Below, piece after piece: positions 1-5,376 of a stretch of 5,940 nucleotides of DNA. A model generated the notes under the pieces. The model did no database searches and had not been told where the DNA came from. It saw only the letters and a program-made list of their open reading frames with translations. The position numbers were made by a program, and so were the translations under genes. Origin of the DNA: Verrucomicrobiota bacterium (GTDB lineage Bacteria > Verrucomicrobiota > Verrucomicrobiia > Limisphaerales > CAIQOK01). The stretch's first letter is position 1; each line of letters starts with the position of its first letter. The stretch spans positions 1-5,940 of the forward strand of contig JANYDP010000506.1 of the NCBI GenBank assembly GCA_025363535.1. Reading direction: 5' to 3'.

Positions 1-232
1 CACGCCGGATGGAACGATCAAAAAGGGCGAGGTCTGTGACGCCGTGATCGTACGGACGCGGCAGATCATCGGCCGCACCGACGGCTCGTATGTGCGGTTC
101 GACCGCAACGCCTGCGTGATCATTGACAAAGAATTGAACCCGCGCGGCACCCGTATCTTCGGACCGGTGGCCCGTGAATTGCGCGAGAAGAAGTTCATGA
201 AGATTATTTCGCTCGCGCCGGAAGTGATTTGA
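1..232 (+). CDS. rplN: 50S ribosomal protein L14 (3' portion, start lies before the window)
   Basis: Codons run in phase from base 2, giving 76 residues ending in TGA. L14 is usually about 122 residues, so roughly the first 45 are missing upstream; the GTG at 44 is an internal valine and not the start. The visible part carries the family's hallmarks in order: the KKGEVCDAVIVRTR strand, the DGSYVRF turn, a conserved NACVIID strand and the C-terminal block PRGTRIFGPVARELREK followed by SLAPEV. L14 is a primary 23S rRNA-binding protein at the subunit interface, contacting 16S rRNA through an intersubunit bridge, and it neighbours L19 and the site used by the silencing factor RsfS. Only 3 bases separate its stop from rplX, so translational coupling is likely. 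It is the only ribosomal gene here ending in TGA; all the others end in TAA. Confidence 0.97.
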   Translation, partial: TPDGTIKKGEVCDAVIVRTRQIIGRTDGSYVRFDRNACVIIDKELNPRGTRIFGPVARELREKKFMKIISLAPEVI

Positions 233-235
233 ATT

Positions 236-514
236 ATGGCAAAATTTCATGTGAAAAAAGGTGACGAGGTGGTGATTCTGGCCGGGGCCGAAAAAGGCAA
301 GCGCGGCAAGCTCATCAACGTGGACACCAAGAGCGGCCGGGTGGTCGTGGAAGGTTTGAAAATGATCAAGCGCCACACCCGCAAAAGCCAGCAGCATCCG
401 CAGGGTGCGATTGTCGAGCGCGAAGGCACCATTCACGGTTCCAACGTGATGGCGGCGGAAAAATTTGATGCGCGCGCGACCAAGCGCGGCGCGGCGGCCC
501 CGGCCAAAGCATAA
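236..514 (+). CDS. rplX: 50S ribosomal protein L24, short C terminus
   Basis: 92 residues. The N-terminal KOW domain is plain: FHVKKGDEVVILAGAEKGKRGK (about residues 4-25), then VVVEGLKMIKRHTR (36-49) and the PQGAIVEREGTIHGSNVM segment (55-72) typical of bacterial L24. L24 binds domain I of 23S rRNA near its 5' end and starts 50S assembly. Bacterial L24 is usually about 100 to 105 residues, with a last strand rich in Arg, Gly, Phe and Lys. Here everything after SNVM is a 20-residue tail, AAEKFDARATKRG then AAAPAKA, that keeps only a weak match to the normal end. No frameshifted remainder is visible downstream, because only 38 bases separate the stop from rplE. The ATG is 3 bases after the rplN stop with no Shine-Dalgarno motif. 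Identity is secure; the short tail is the odd point. Confidence 0.96.
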   Translation: MAKFHVKKGDEVVILAGAEKGKRGKLINVDTKSGRVVVEGLKMIKRHTRKSQQHPQGAIVEREGTIHGSNVMAAEKFDARATKRGAAAPAKA

Positions 515-524
515 CGATTGAATT

Positions 525-544
525 GTCACGGCCAAATCCGTGAC
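525..544 (+). promoter_or_regulatory. Perfect 7-bp hairpin in the rplE leader
   Basis: Arm GTCACGG (525-531) pairs fully with CCGTGAC (538-544) around the loop CCAAAT (532-537). The hairpin starts 11 bases after the rplX stop codon and ends 8 bases before the rplE ATG, so it covers the place where a Shine-Dalgarno sequence would be; the 8 bases between are CCAAAAAA. There is no U-tract after the stem, so it is not an intrinsic terminator. Nearly the same element stands before rplR. A role in controlling or positioning initiation of rplE is inference. In E. coli the S8 repressor site on spc mRNA lies at this same junction, but I do not see that site's internal loop here. Confidence 0.72.
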
Positions 545-552
545 CCAAAAAA

Positions 553-1137
553 ATGAAAGCCAGACTTTACGAAAAATACGTCAAAGAAGTAGCGCCGGCT
601 CTCAAGGCCAAGCACAACTACTCGAACGTCCACTTGATCCCTAAATTTGAGAAGATCGTGATCAACATGGGCGTGAGCGCGTCGCTCGAAAAGAGCGCGA
701 TTGACGACGCCGCCAAAGATTTGACCCAGATCACCGGCCGCAAGCCGGCGACCAGCAAGTCCCGTCACAGCATCGCGAACTTCAAGTTGCGCGAAGGCCA
801 GGTGATCGGCTGCCGCGTCACGCTCCGCAAGGACGCGATGTATGAATTTTTTGATCGCATGGTCGCAGCGGCGTTGCCCCGCATCCGTGACTTCCGTGGT
901 TTGTCGCCGCGCAAGTTTGACGGTCGTGGCAATTACACGTTCGGCATCGCGGATCAGACGATTTTCCCCGAGATCGAACTCGACAAAATCAAGCGGACGC
1001 AGGGCATGGACGTGACGATTGTCACCACCGCCAAGACTGACGCCGAGGCGCTGGACTTGTTGAAGCTGATGGGCCTGCCGCTGGCGGAAGCCAAGGTGGT
1101 CGAAGTGAAAGCCGAAGCGAAACCCGAAGTTAAATAA
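553..1137 (+). CDS. rplE: 50S ribosomal protein L5
   Basis: 194 residues. L5 binds 5S rRNA with L18, helps place the 5S particle in the central protuberance, and its loop touches the P-site tRNA and the S13 bridge. Family blocks are in order: Y-K-K-V-P-like N terminus (YEKYVKEVAPAL), the VHLIPKFEKIVINMG strand (26-40), the signature region ITGRKPATSKSRHSIANFK then LREGQVIGCRVTLR (60-92), RIRDFRGL (110-117), and GRGNYTFGIADQTIFPEI (124-141) before DKI and the closing LMGLP (172-176). L5 normally ends about there, near 180 residues; this protein adds a charged low-complexity tail, VVEVKAEAKPEVK. The start is ATG after a run of A and a hairpin, with no Shine-Dalgarno motif. The 38-base spacer in front is the longest among the ribosomal genes here. 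rpsN follows after 4 bases. Confidence 0.97.
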   Translation: MKARLYEKYVKEVAPALKAKHNYSNVHLIPKFEKIVINMGVSASLEKSAIDDAAKDLTQITGRKPATSKSRHSIANFKLREGQVIGCRVTLRKDAMYEFFDRMVAAALPRIRDFRGLSPRKFDGRGNYTFGIADQTIFPEIELDKIKRTQGMDVTIVTTAKTDAEALDLLKLMGLPLAEAKVVEVKAEAKPEVK

Positions 1138-1141
1138 TTTT

Positions 1142-1411
1142 ATGGCCAAGAAATCCTGGTTGGAACGCAATAAGAAGAAGCAGGAAACGGTGAAGAAGTA
1201 CGCCGCCATCCGCGCTGAACTGAAGGCCAAGCACGATTACGCCGGTCTGTCGAAGCTGCCGCGCAACGCCAGCCCGACGCGCGTCGTCAACCGCTGCTCA
1301 ATGAGCGGCCGCCGCCACGGTTATTTGCGCAAGTTTGGTTGTTCGCGTATGACCTTCCGCGAAGGCGCGTTGAACGGACTAATTCCCGGAGTGACCAAAG
1401 CAAGCTGGTAA
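1142..1411 (+). CDS. rpsN: 30S ribosomal protein S14, zinc-free short type
   Basis: 89 residues. S14 binds the 3' domain of 16S rRNA in the head of the small subunit, next to S10 and S19, late in assembly. The C-terminal half is diagnostic: LPRNASPTRVVNRC (39-52), SGRRHGYLRKFGCSR (55-69) and the ending IPGVTKASW. It has only two cysteines (52 and 66), not the CxxC pairs of the roughly 61-residue zinc-binding form, so it should not need zinc. The length matches the compact 89-residue zinc-free form known from Firmicutes rather than the 101-residue E. coli form. The basic, coiled N terminus (KKSWLERNKKKQETVKKY) is usual. ATG lies 4 bases after the rplE stop, preceded by TTTT, and the gene ends in a double stop, TAATAA, only 4 bases before rpsH. 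Confidence 0.97.
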   Translation: MAKKSWLERNKKKQETVKKYAAIRAELKAKHDYAGLSKLPRNASPTRVVNRCSMSGRRHGYLRKFGCSRMTFREGALNGLIPGVTKASW

Positions 1412-1415
1412 TAAT

Positions 1416-1802
1416 ATGATTGACCCGATTTCTGACATGTTGACGCGGATTCGCAACGGCCAAATGGCCCTGTTGCCGGCCGTCGTAATGCCGCACTCCA
1501 AAATCAAGGAGAGCATCGCCCACATCCTGAAGAAGGAAGGCTACGTGAGCGATGTGACGGTGGAAGGCAAGCTGCCCAAAAAACTCACGCTCAAACTGAA
1601 GTATCAGGACAAGAAGGGCGTGGTCGAAGGCCTCAAGCGCATCAGTTCGCCGGGCCTCCGCAACTACGTCGGCGCGACGGAAATTCCTCGCGTTCTCGGC
1701 GGCCTTGGTATTTCCATCATCTCTACGCCCGAAGGCGTGATGTCGGGAACGCAGGCCAAGAAGAAAAATCTCGGCGGTGAACTGCTCTGTTACGTCTGGT
1801 AA
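1416..1802 (+). CDS. rpsH: 30S ribosomal protein S8
   Basis: 128 residues, close to the usual 130. S8 is a primary binder of helix 21 in the central domain of 16S rRNA and is needed to build the platform. The N-terminal domain begins DPISDMLTRIRNG (3-15), with PHSKIKESIAHILKKEGY (26-43); the C-terminal domain carries SSPGLRNY (78-84), IPRVLGGLGISIIST (90-104) and the family signature STPEGVMSGTQAKKKNLGG (103-121), ending GELLCYVW. In E. coli S8 also represses its own operon by binding spc mRNA at the start of rplE; whether that holds here is unknown. The ATG follows the rpsN stop after 4 bases with only A and T between them. rplF follows after 11 bases. Confidence 0.98.
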   Translation: MIDPISDMLTRIRNGQMALLPAVVMPHSKIKESIAHILKKEGYVSDVTVEGKLPKKLTLKLKYQDKKGVVEGLKRISSPGLRNYVGATEIPRVLGGLGISIISTPEGVMSGTQAKKKNLGGELLCYVW

Positions 1803-1813
1803 GAATTTTTGTT

Positions 1814-2350
1814 ATGTCGCGAATTGGAAAACAACCGATAGCCGTTCCGCCCAAGGTAAAGGTGGAGGTCAAAGGCCAGCAGGTGCTGGTCGAAGGCCCG
1901 AAGGGCAAGCTCAATTTCAACCTGCCGGCCCGCACCAGCCTGAAGGTGGAGGGCGGCAACATTGTAGTCAGCCGCGCCGCTGATGACGCGCAGTCAAAGG
2001 CCTTGCACGGCCTGAGCCGCGCGCTTGTCAACAACATGGTCAAGGGCGTGAGCGAAGGTTTCGTCAAGAAGCTGGAAATCCAGGGCGTCGGTTTCAAGGC
2101 CGCCGTCGTCGGCAAGGTCGTGAATCTGAGCCTCGGTTATTCGCATCCGATCAATTACGACATCCCCGAACAAATCAAAGTCACGGTGGAAGAAAACACC
2201 AAGCTGACGATTGAAGGTCCGGATCGCCAGGTTGTCGGCCGCGTCGCCGCTGAAATCCGCGCTTACTATCCGCCGGAACCTTACAAGGGCAAGGGCGTCC
2301 GCTACGCCGGTGAACACGTCGTCCGCAAGGAAGGCAAGACCGTCCAATAA
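1814..2350 (+). CDS. rplF: 50S ribosomal protein L6
   Basis: 178 residues, the normal length. L6 consists of two similar domains and sits at the base of the L7/L12 stalk, near the sarcin-ricin loop where elongation factors bind; it is essential for late 50S assembly. The start SRIGKQPIAVPPKVKV (2-17) is typical, followed by VLVEGPKGKL (24-33), ALHGLSRALVNNMVKGVSEG (63-82), LEIQGVGFKA (87-96) and LSLGYSHPI (105-113). Domain two contains the signature PPEPYKGKGVRY (153-164), then GEHVVRKEGK near the end. ATG comes 11 bases after the rpsH stop in an AT-rich leader without a Shine-Dalgarno motif. Its arginines are coded almost only by CGC, with one CGA, the bias expected of a highly expressed gene. 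Confidence 0.98.
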   Translation: MSRIGKQPIAVPPKVKVEVKGQQVLVEGPKGKLNFNLPARTSLKVEGGNIVVSRAADDAQSKALHGLSRALVNNMVKGVSEGFVKKLEIQGVGFKAAVVGKVVNLSLGYSHPINYDIPEQIKVTVEENTKLTIEGPDRQVVGRVAAEIRAYYPPEPYKGKGVRYAGEHVVRKEGKTVQ

Positions 2351-2359
2351 CAATTAGCT

Positions 2360-2379
2360 GTCACGGCAAAAACCGTGGC
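2360..2379 (+). promoter_or_regulatory. 7-bp hairpin in the rplR leader, twin of the one before rplE
   Basis: Arm GTCACGG (2360-2366) pairs with CCGTGGC (2373-2379) around the loop CAAAAA (2367-2372). Six pairs are Watson-Crick and one, T2361 with G2378, is a wobble. The left arm is identical in all seven bases to that of the hairpin at 525-544, the loop is again 6 bases, and the distance to the start codon is again 8 bases. It begins 10 bases after the rplF stop. The one arm difference (A to G against the same U) keeps the pairing, which suggests the fold matters. No U-tract follows, so a terminator is unlikely. Function is unknown; translational control of rplR is inference. Confidence 0.68.
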
Positions 2380-2387
2380 GCATCAAA

Positions 2388-2753
2388 ATGAGAACTGACA
2401 AGAAACAAAAGTTGCTGCAACTCCGTCACTGGCGTTTGCGGAAAAAAGTCATCGGCTCCGCCGTGCGTCCGCGCATGAGCGTGTGCTTTACGAACGAAAA
2501 CATTTACGTTCAGTTCATTGACGACGCCGCCGGCAAGACGATTGCCGCCGCCACGACGACCAGCAAAGCCACTCCCAACAAGGAAAAGCTCGCTGCAAAC
2601 GTGACCAGTGCCAAGACCATCGGCACGCTGGCCGCCCAGAGCGCGATTGCGAAGGGCATCAAGGAAGTCGTGTTCGACCGCGGAGGCGCGCGTTATCACG
2701 GCAAAGTCAAAGCCCTGGCCGACGCCGCGCGCGAAGCCGGACTTAAATTTTAA
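2388..2753 (+). CDS. rplR: 50S ribosomal protein L18
   Basis: 121 residues, within the usual 115 to 122. L18 binds 5S rRNA and together with L5 carries it into the central protuberance of the 50S subunit. The basic N terminus KKQKLLQLRHWRLRKKV (5-21) is the flexible RNA-binding arm; the core follows with RPRMSVCFTNENIYVQFIDD (27-46), and the C-terminal block VVFDRGGARYHGKVKALAD then AAREAGLKF (94-121) is the clearest family mark. ATG was chosen because it directly precedes the conserved basic arm and no earlier in-frame start fits in the 37-base spacer. That spacer, longer than most here, is occupied by a hairpin. rpsE begins 19 bases after the stop. Confidence 0.97.
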   Translation: MRTDKKQKLLQLRHWRLRKKVIGSAVRPRMSVCFTNENIYVQFIDDAAGKTIAAATTTSKATPNKEKLAANVTSAKTIGTLAAQSAIAKGIKEVVFDRGGARYHGKVKALADAAREAGLKF

Positions 2754-2772
2754 CCATTAAACGATAAATACT

Positions 2773-3420
2773 GTGGCTGAAGAAACGAACATTGTACCGC
2801 CGACGAATACTCCGGCTCCGGCTCCGACATCGGGCGGCGGAGATTACCAATCACGCGGTCCCCGTGGGCCGCGTCGTGGCAAGCCGCGCGACAACCAGGA
2901 TCAGGGCCAGGGCGATGGCATGGTTGAAAAGGTTGTCTTCATCAACCGCTCCGCCAAGGTCGTCAAGGGCGGACGCCGGTTCAGCTTCAGCGCGCTCGTC
3001 GTTATCGGCGACAAGGCCGGCCGCGTCGGCATCGGTCTGGGCAAATCCACTGAAGTGTCGGATGCGATCAAGAAGGGCGGCGAAGACGCCCGCAATCACA
3101 TGGTCGCTGTTTCGCTGAAAGGCCCGACGATTCCACATGAAGTTTATTGCCGTTACGGCGGGGCGAAAGTGCTGCTCCGTCCGGCGTCTCCGGGAACGGG
3201 CATCATCGCCGGCAAGACCGTACGCGCCATTCTCGAATCCGTCGGCATCAAGGACATCCTGAGCAAGTCGCTTGGTTCCAGCAATGCCGCCAACGTGGTG
3301 AAGGCCACGCTGAAAGGCCTGTTGAGCCTGCGTTTGCAGGAAGACATTTACAAGAGCCGCGGTCTCCAGATGAAAAAAGTTGAAGCTCCGAAGGCTCCGG
3401 AAGCAACTCCTGCTGCCTAA
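2773..3420 (+). CDS. rpsE: 30S ribosomal protein S5 with extended N and C termini
   Basis: 215 residues against about 166 in E. coli. S5 binds 16S rRNA near helices 1, 28 and 34, and contributes to decoding accuracy and the mRNA entry helicase site. The N-terminal double-stranded-RNA-binding-like domain spans about 51-110 (VEKVVFINR, VKGGRRFSFSALVVIGD, GRVGIGLGKS, ending ARNHM); the second domain covers about 116-187 (GPTIPHEV, GGAKVLLRPASPGTGIIAG, VGIKDILSKSLGS, NVVKATLKGLL). Residues 1-49 are a Pro, Gly, Arg and Gln-rich extension, probably disordered, and the last 12 or so (EAPKAPEATPAA) form another low-complexity tail. I chose GTG at 2773, the only non-ATG start seen here, because it leaves a 19-base gap after rplR and begins with a plausible MAEET. 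An in-frame ATG at 2920 would give a 166-residue protein of normal length but leave a 166-base gap; this remains an alternative. Confidence 0.95.
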   Translation: MAEETNIVPPTNTPAPAPTSGGGDYQSRGPRGPRRGKPRDNQDQGQGDGMVEKVVFINRSAKVVKGGRRFSFSALVVIGDKAGRVGIGLGKSTEVSDAIKKGGEDARNHMVAVSLKGPTIPHEVYCRYGGAKVLLRPASPGTGIIAGKTVRAILESVGIKDILSKSLGSSNAANVVKATLKGLLSLRLQEDIYKSRGLQMKKVEAPKAPEATPAA

Positions 3421-3425
3421 TTTTT

Positions 3426-3926
3426 ATGCGACTACACGATCTCAAACCTCGTCCGGGTGCCAAACACCGCCGCAAGCGGCTAGGTCAGGGCGAATCCAGC
3501 GGGCGCGGCAAAACGGCCGGGCGCGGTGGCAAAGGCCAGACGGCCCGTTCCGGCAGTTCCATCCGCATTGGTTTCGAAGGCGGCCAGATGCCCCTCATCC
3601 GCCGCATCCCGAAACGCGGTTTCAACAACACGCGCCACACCACGACGTACATTCCCGTGAATCTCGAATCGTTGAACGTCTTTGAAGACGGCGCGAAAGT
3701 GGACGCAGCGGCCTTGAAGGCGCTCGGCCTGGCGAACGGCCCCGGTGCCGGCGTGAAAATTCTTGGCAACGGCGAAGTCACAAAGAAATTGTCGGTGATC
3801 GCCCACGCGTTCAGCGCCACCGCGCGCACCAAGATTGAAGCCAAGGGCGGGACGTGCGAAGTCGTCGTTACGTTCAAGGATCAGGTCAAAGTGGACGCTG
3901 CAAAAAAAGCTGCGTCGGCCAAGTAA
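3426..3926 (+). CDS. rplO: 50S ribosomal protein L15, with C-terminal tail
   Basis: 166 residues against about 145 usually. L15 binds 23S rRNA deep in the 50S subunit, where its long basic arm threads between rRNA domains. The Gly and Arg-rich arm is clear: MRLHDLKPRPGAKHRRKRLG (1-20), then GRGKTAGRGGKGQTARSG (26-43) and FEGGQMPLIRRIPKRGF (50-66). The globular part ends with KKLSVIAHAFSATARTKIEA (120-139) and KGG, where most L15 proteins stop within a few residues. Here about 24 more follow, ending VKVDAAKKAASAK. The ATG is only 5 bases after the rpsE stop, preceded by TTTTT. rpmD (L30), which normally lies between rpsE and rplO, is not there. secY follows after 20 bases, the usual partner. 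Confidence 0.97.
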   Translation: MRLHDLKPRPGAKHRRKRLGQGESSGRGKTAGRGGKGQTARSGSSIRIGFEGGQMPLIRRIPKRGFNNTRHTTTYIPVNLESLNVFEDGAKVDAAALKALGLANGPGAGVKILGNGEVTKKLSVIAHAFSATARTKIEAKGGTCEVVVTFKDQVKVDAAKKAASAK

Positions 3927-3946
3927 TTTAATCCGCCCACCCCACC

Positions 3947-5317
3947 ATGTTTCGCAACATCGTCACCACGTTCGGCAATTGTTTCAAGATTCCGGAATTG
4001 AAATCCCGGATTTTGTTCACCGTTGGCGTGCTCGCGATCTGTCGGCTGGCGGCGCTCATTCCCATTCCGTGGTTGAACGGTGCGGCGCTGGCCGACTACA
4101 TGGAGAAGAACGACCGCGGCGGCGTGCTTGGCATGTTCAGCATGTTCACCGGCGGCGGCATGGAGCATTGCGCCATCGGTTCGCTTGGCATCATGCCCTA
4201 CATCAGCGCGACCATCATCATCCAGTTGTTGAGCGCGGTGATTCCGTCGTTGAGCAAGATGGCGCGTGAAGAGGGCGGTCGCACCAAGATCATTCAATAC
4301 GGACGCTATCTAACTGTGCTGCTCTGCATCGGCTGGGGCACGGCTTCCGCAATCGGTTGGGAACATCCGGGAAATATTTTCAATGGCTTTCAAGGCAAAC
4401 TCGTCGTTTACGACAACATCTGGTTGTATCGCATCCTCACGGTGATTGCGTTGACGGCCGGAACGATGTTGCTCATGTGGCTGGGTGAACAGATTACCGA
4501 ACGCGGCATTGGCAACGGAATTTCCCTGATCATTACCATCAACATCCTGGCTCGCCTGCCGGCGGCGGCGCAGGGGCTTTATGACATGTTTTTTGGTGCG
4601 GCCAGTGCCACAAGCGGCAGGCGGACGATCAACATCATCATGTTGTTGAGCCTGCTGCTGATCGTCATTGCGGTGGTCATCGCCATCACCCAAGCGCAGC
4701 GGAAAATCCCGGTGCAATACGCCCAGCGCGCCGTAGGTCGGAAGGTTTATTCCGGCGGCACTTCGTTCATGCCTCTACGGGTAAACTATCCCGGTGTCAT
4801 GCCAATTATTTTCGCCGGAGCCGTGCTGATGTTCCCGCAGCAGATTCTCCTGCTCTTGGGCAAGAGCTTGAACCAGCCGTTTCTCGCTGAACTGGCCCGC
4901 AAGCTGACGCAGGGTTCGCCGCTCTACCTCACGCTCTATTCGCTGATGATTCTGGCTTTCTCGTATTTCTGGGTCGCCACGCAGTTCAACGAAATCCAGA
5001 TCGCCGACGATTTGAAAAAGAACGGCGGCTACATTCCCGGCGTCCGTCCGGGCCAGGCGACGAGCGATTACCTCCACAACTCAATGAGCCGGATCACGCT
5101 GGCGGGTGCGGTGATTCTGTGTGTCATCGCCGTGATTCCGCAGATTCTTTACGACCTGATGGGGATGCCCAACGCGGTCGCGCAATTTTTCGGCGGCACG
5201 AGCATGTTGATCACGGTGGGCGTGCTGCTCGACACGATGCGCCAGATGGAATCGCATTTGTTGATGCGGCATTACGACGGGTTTTTGAAGAAGGGCAAGT
5301 TGAAGGGCCGCTTTTAG
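3947..5317 (+). CDS. secY: Preprotein translocase channel subunit SecY
   Basis: 456 residues, slightly longer than the 443 of E. coli. SecY forms the inner-membrane channel of the SecYEG translocon, working with SecA or the ribosome. Ten membrane helices can be placed roughly at 21-40, 77-97, 119-138, 158-178, 188-208, 227-248, 282-303, 325-346, 383-403 and 411-430. Conserved marks: the plug region near 58-72, the first signature GSLGIMPYISATIIIQLL (78-95), the second LGEQITERGIGNGISLII (179-196), the basic cytoplasmic loop QRKIPVQYAQR (251-261), and the C5 loop YIPGVRPGQ with Arg367, matching the SecA and ribosome-contact arginine of E. coli. The lysine-rich end KKGKLKGRF is typical. The start ATG has a C-rich leader and no Shine-Dalgarno motif. 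It is the only gene here ending in TAG. Placement after rplO is the standard spc arrangement. Confidence 0.98.
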   Translation: MFRNIVTTFGNCFKIPELKSRILFTVGVLAICRLAALIPIPWLNGAALADYMEKNDRGGVLGMFSMFTGGGMEHCAIGSLGIMPYISATIIIQLLSAVIPSLSKMAREEGGRTKIIQYGRYLTVLLCIGWGTASAIGWEHPGNIFNGFQGKLVVYDNIWLYRILTVIALTAGTMLLMWLGEQITERGIGNGISLIITINILARLPAAAQGLYDMFFGAASATSGRRTINIIMLLSLLLIVIAVVIAITQAQRKIPVQYAQRAVGRKVYSGGTSFMPLRVNYPGVMPIIFAGAVLMFPQQILLLLGKSLNQPFLAELARKLTQGSPLYLTLYSLMILAFSYFWVATQFNEIQIADDLKKNGGYIPGVRPGQATSDYLHNSMSRITLAGAVILCVIAVIPQILYDLMGMPNAVAQFFGGTSMLITVGVLLDTMRQMESHLLMRHYDGFLKKGKLKGRF

Positions 5318-5342
5318 TGAAACGTGAAACGTGAAACGTGAA
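5317..5342 (+). repeat. Tandem 7-base GTGAAAC repeats
   Basis: Three exact head-to-tail copies of GTGAAAC (5317-5323, 5324-5330, 5331-5337) are followed by a partial fourth, GTGAA (5338-5342). The first copy overlaps the last base of the secY stop codon. The same spacer continues with four TCACG units at 5351, 5358, 5364 and 5371, the inverse of CGTGA, so the tandem array forms the left half of a larger inverted structure. It carries no coding frame. Confidence 0.85.
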
Positions 5343-5374
5343 TTAACGCTTCACGATTCACGGTCACGCCTCAC
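5317..5374 (+). promoter_or_regulatory. Long imperfect hairpin filling the secY-map spacer
   Basis: The core is a 13-position stem with 12 pairs: 5330-5342 against 5350-5362, one A-A mismatch (5336 and 5356) and a 7-base loop, TTAACGC. The pairing extends outward with two interruptions: 5323-5327 against 5364-5368, and 5317-5320 against 5371-5374, giving about 21 pairs over 58 bases. It ends two bases before the map ATG. No U-tract follows, so it does not look like a classical terminator. It could reduce read-through, limit map translation or stabilise the upstream mRNA; these roles are inference. No promoter-like -35 and -10 pair is evident in this spacer. Confidence 0.7.
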
Positions 5375-5376
5375 GC

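Noticed and set aside
44..232. GTG at 44 as the start of a small 62-residue protein.
   Set aside because: The frame is open to the window edge and the residues before it match L14, so it is an internal valine.
526..1230. A 234-codon open frame on the minus strand opposite rplE, and other long minus-strand frames.
   Set aside because: They lie antisense to unmistakable ribosomal genes, have no family resemblance, and are expected in GC-rich DNA with biased codon use.
601..1245. Shared stretch AAGGCCAAGCAC in rplE (from about 604) and rpsN (from about 1222), both coding LKAKH.
   Set aside because: Each matches its own family's conserved region, so the match is probably coincidence of codon choice and not a duplication.
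2754..2772. TTAA-type palindromic look of the rplR-rpsE spacer.
   Set aside because: The match is only a few AT base pairs and is not distinguishable from chance.
2810..2827. Short CTCCGG direct repeats near the 5' end of rpsE.
   Set aside because: They simply encode the alternating Ala-Pro part of the low-complexity extension.
3901..3931. Run of seven A in the rplO tail, in phase as A AAA AAA, a possible -1 slippery site.
   Set aside because: The shifted frame stops at 3929-3931 after only a few codons, giving nearly the same length, and no stimulating structure is evident downstream; it is most likely two ordinary lysine codons.
5317..5376. The secY-map hairpin as an intrinsic terminator, or the GTGAAAC array as a CRISPR.
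   Set aside because: No U-tract follows the stem, and the 7-base units are contiguous with no spacers and far too short for CRISPR repeats.
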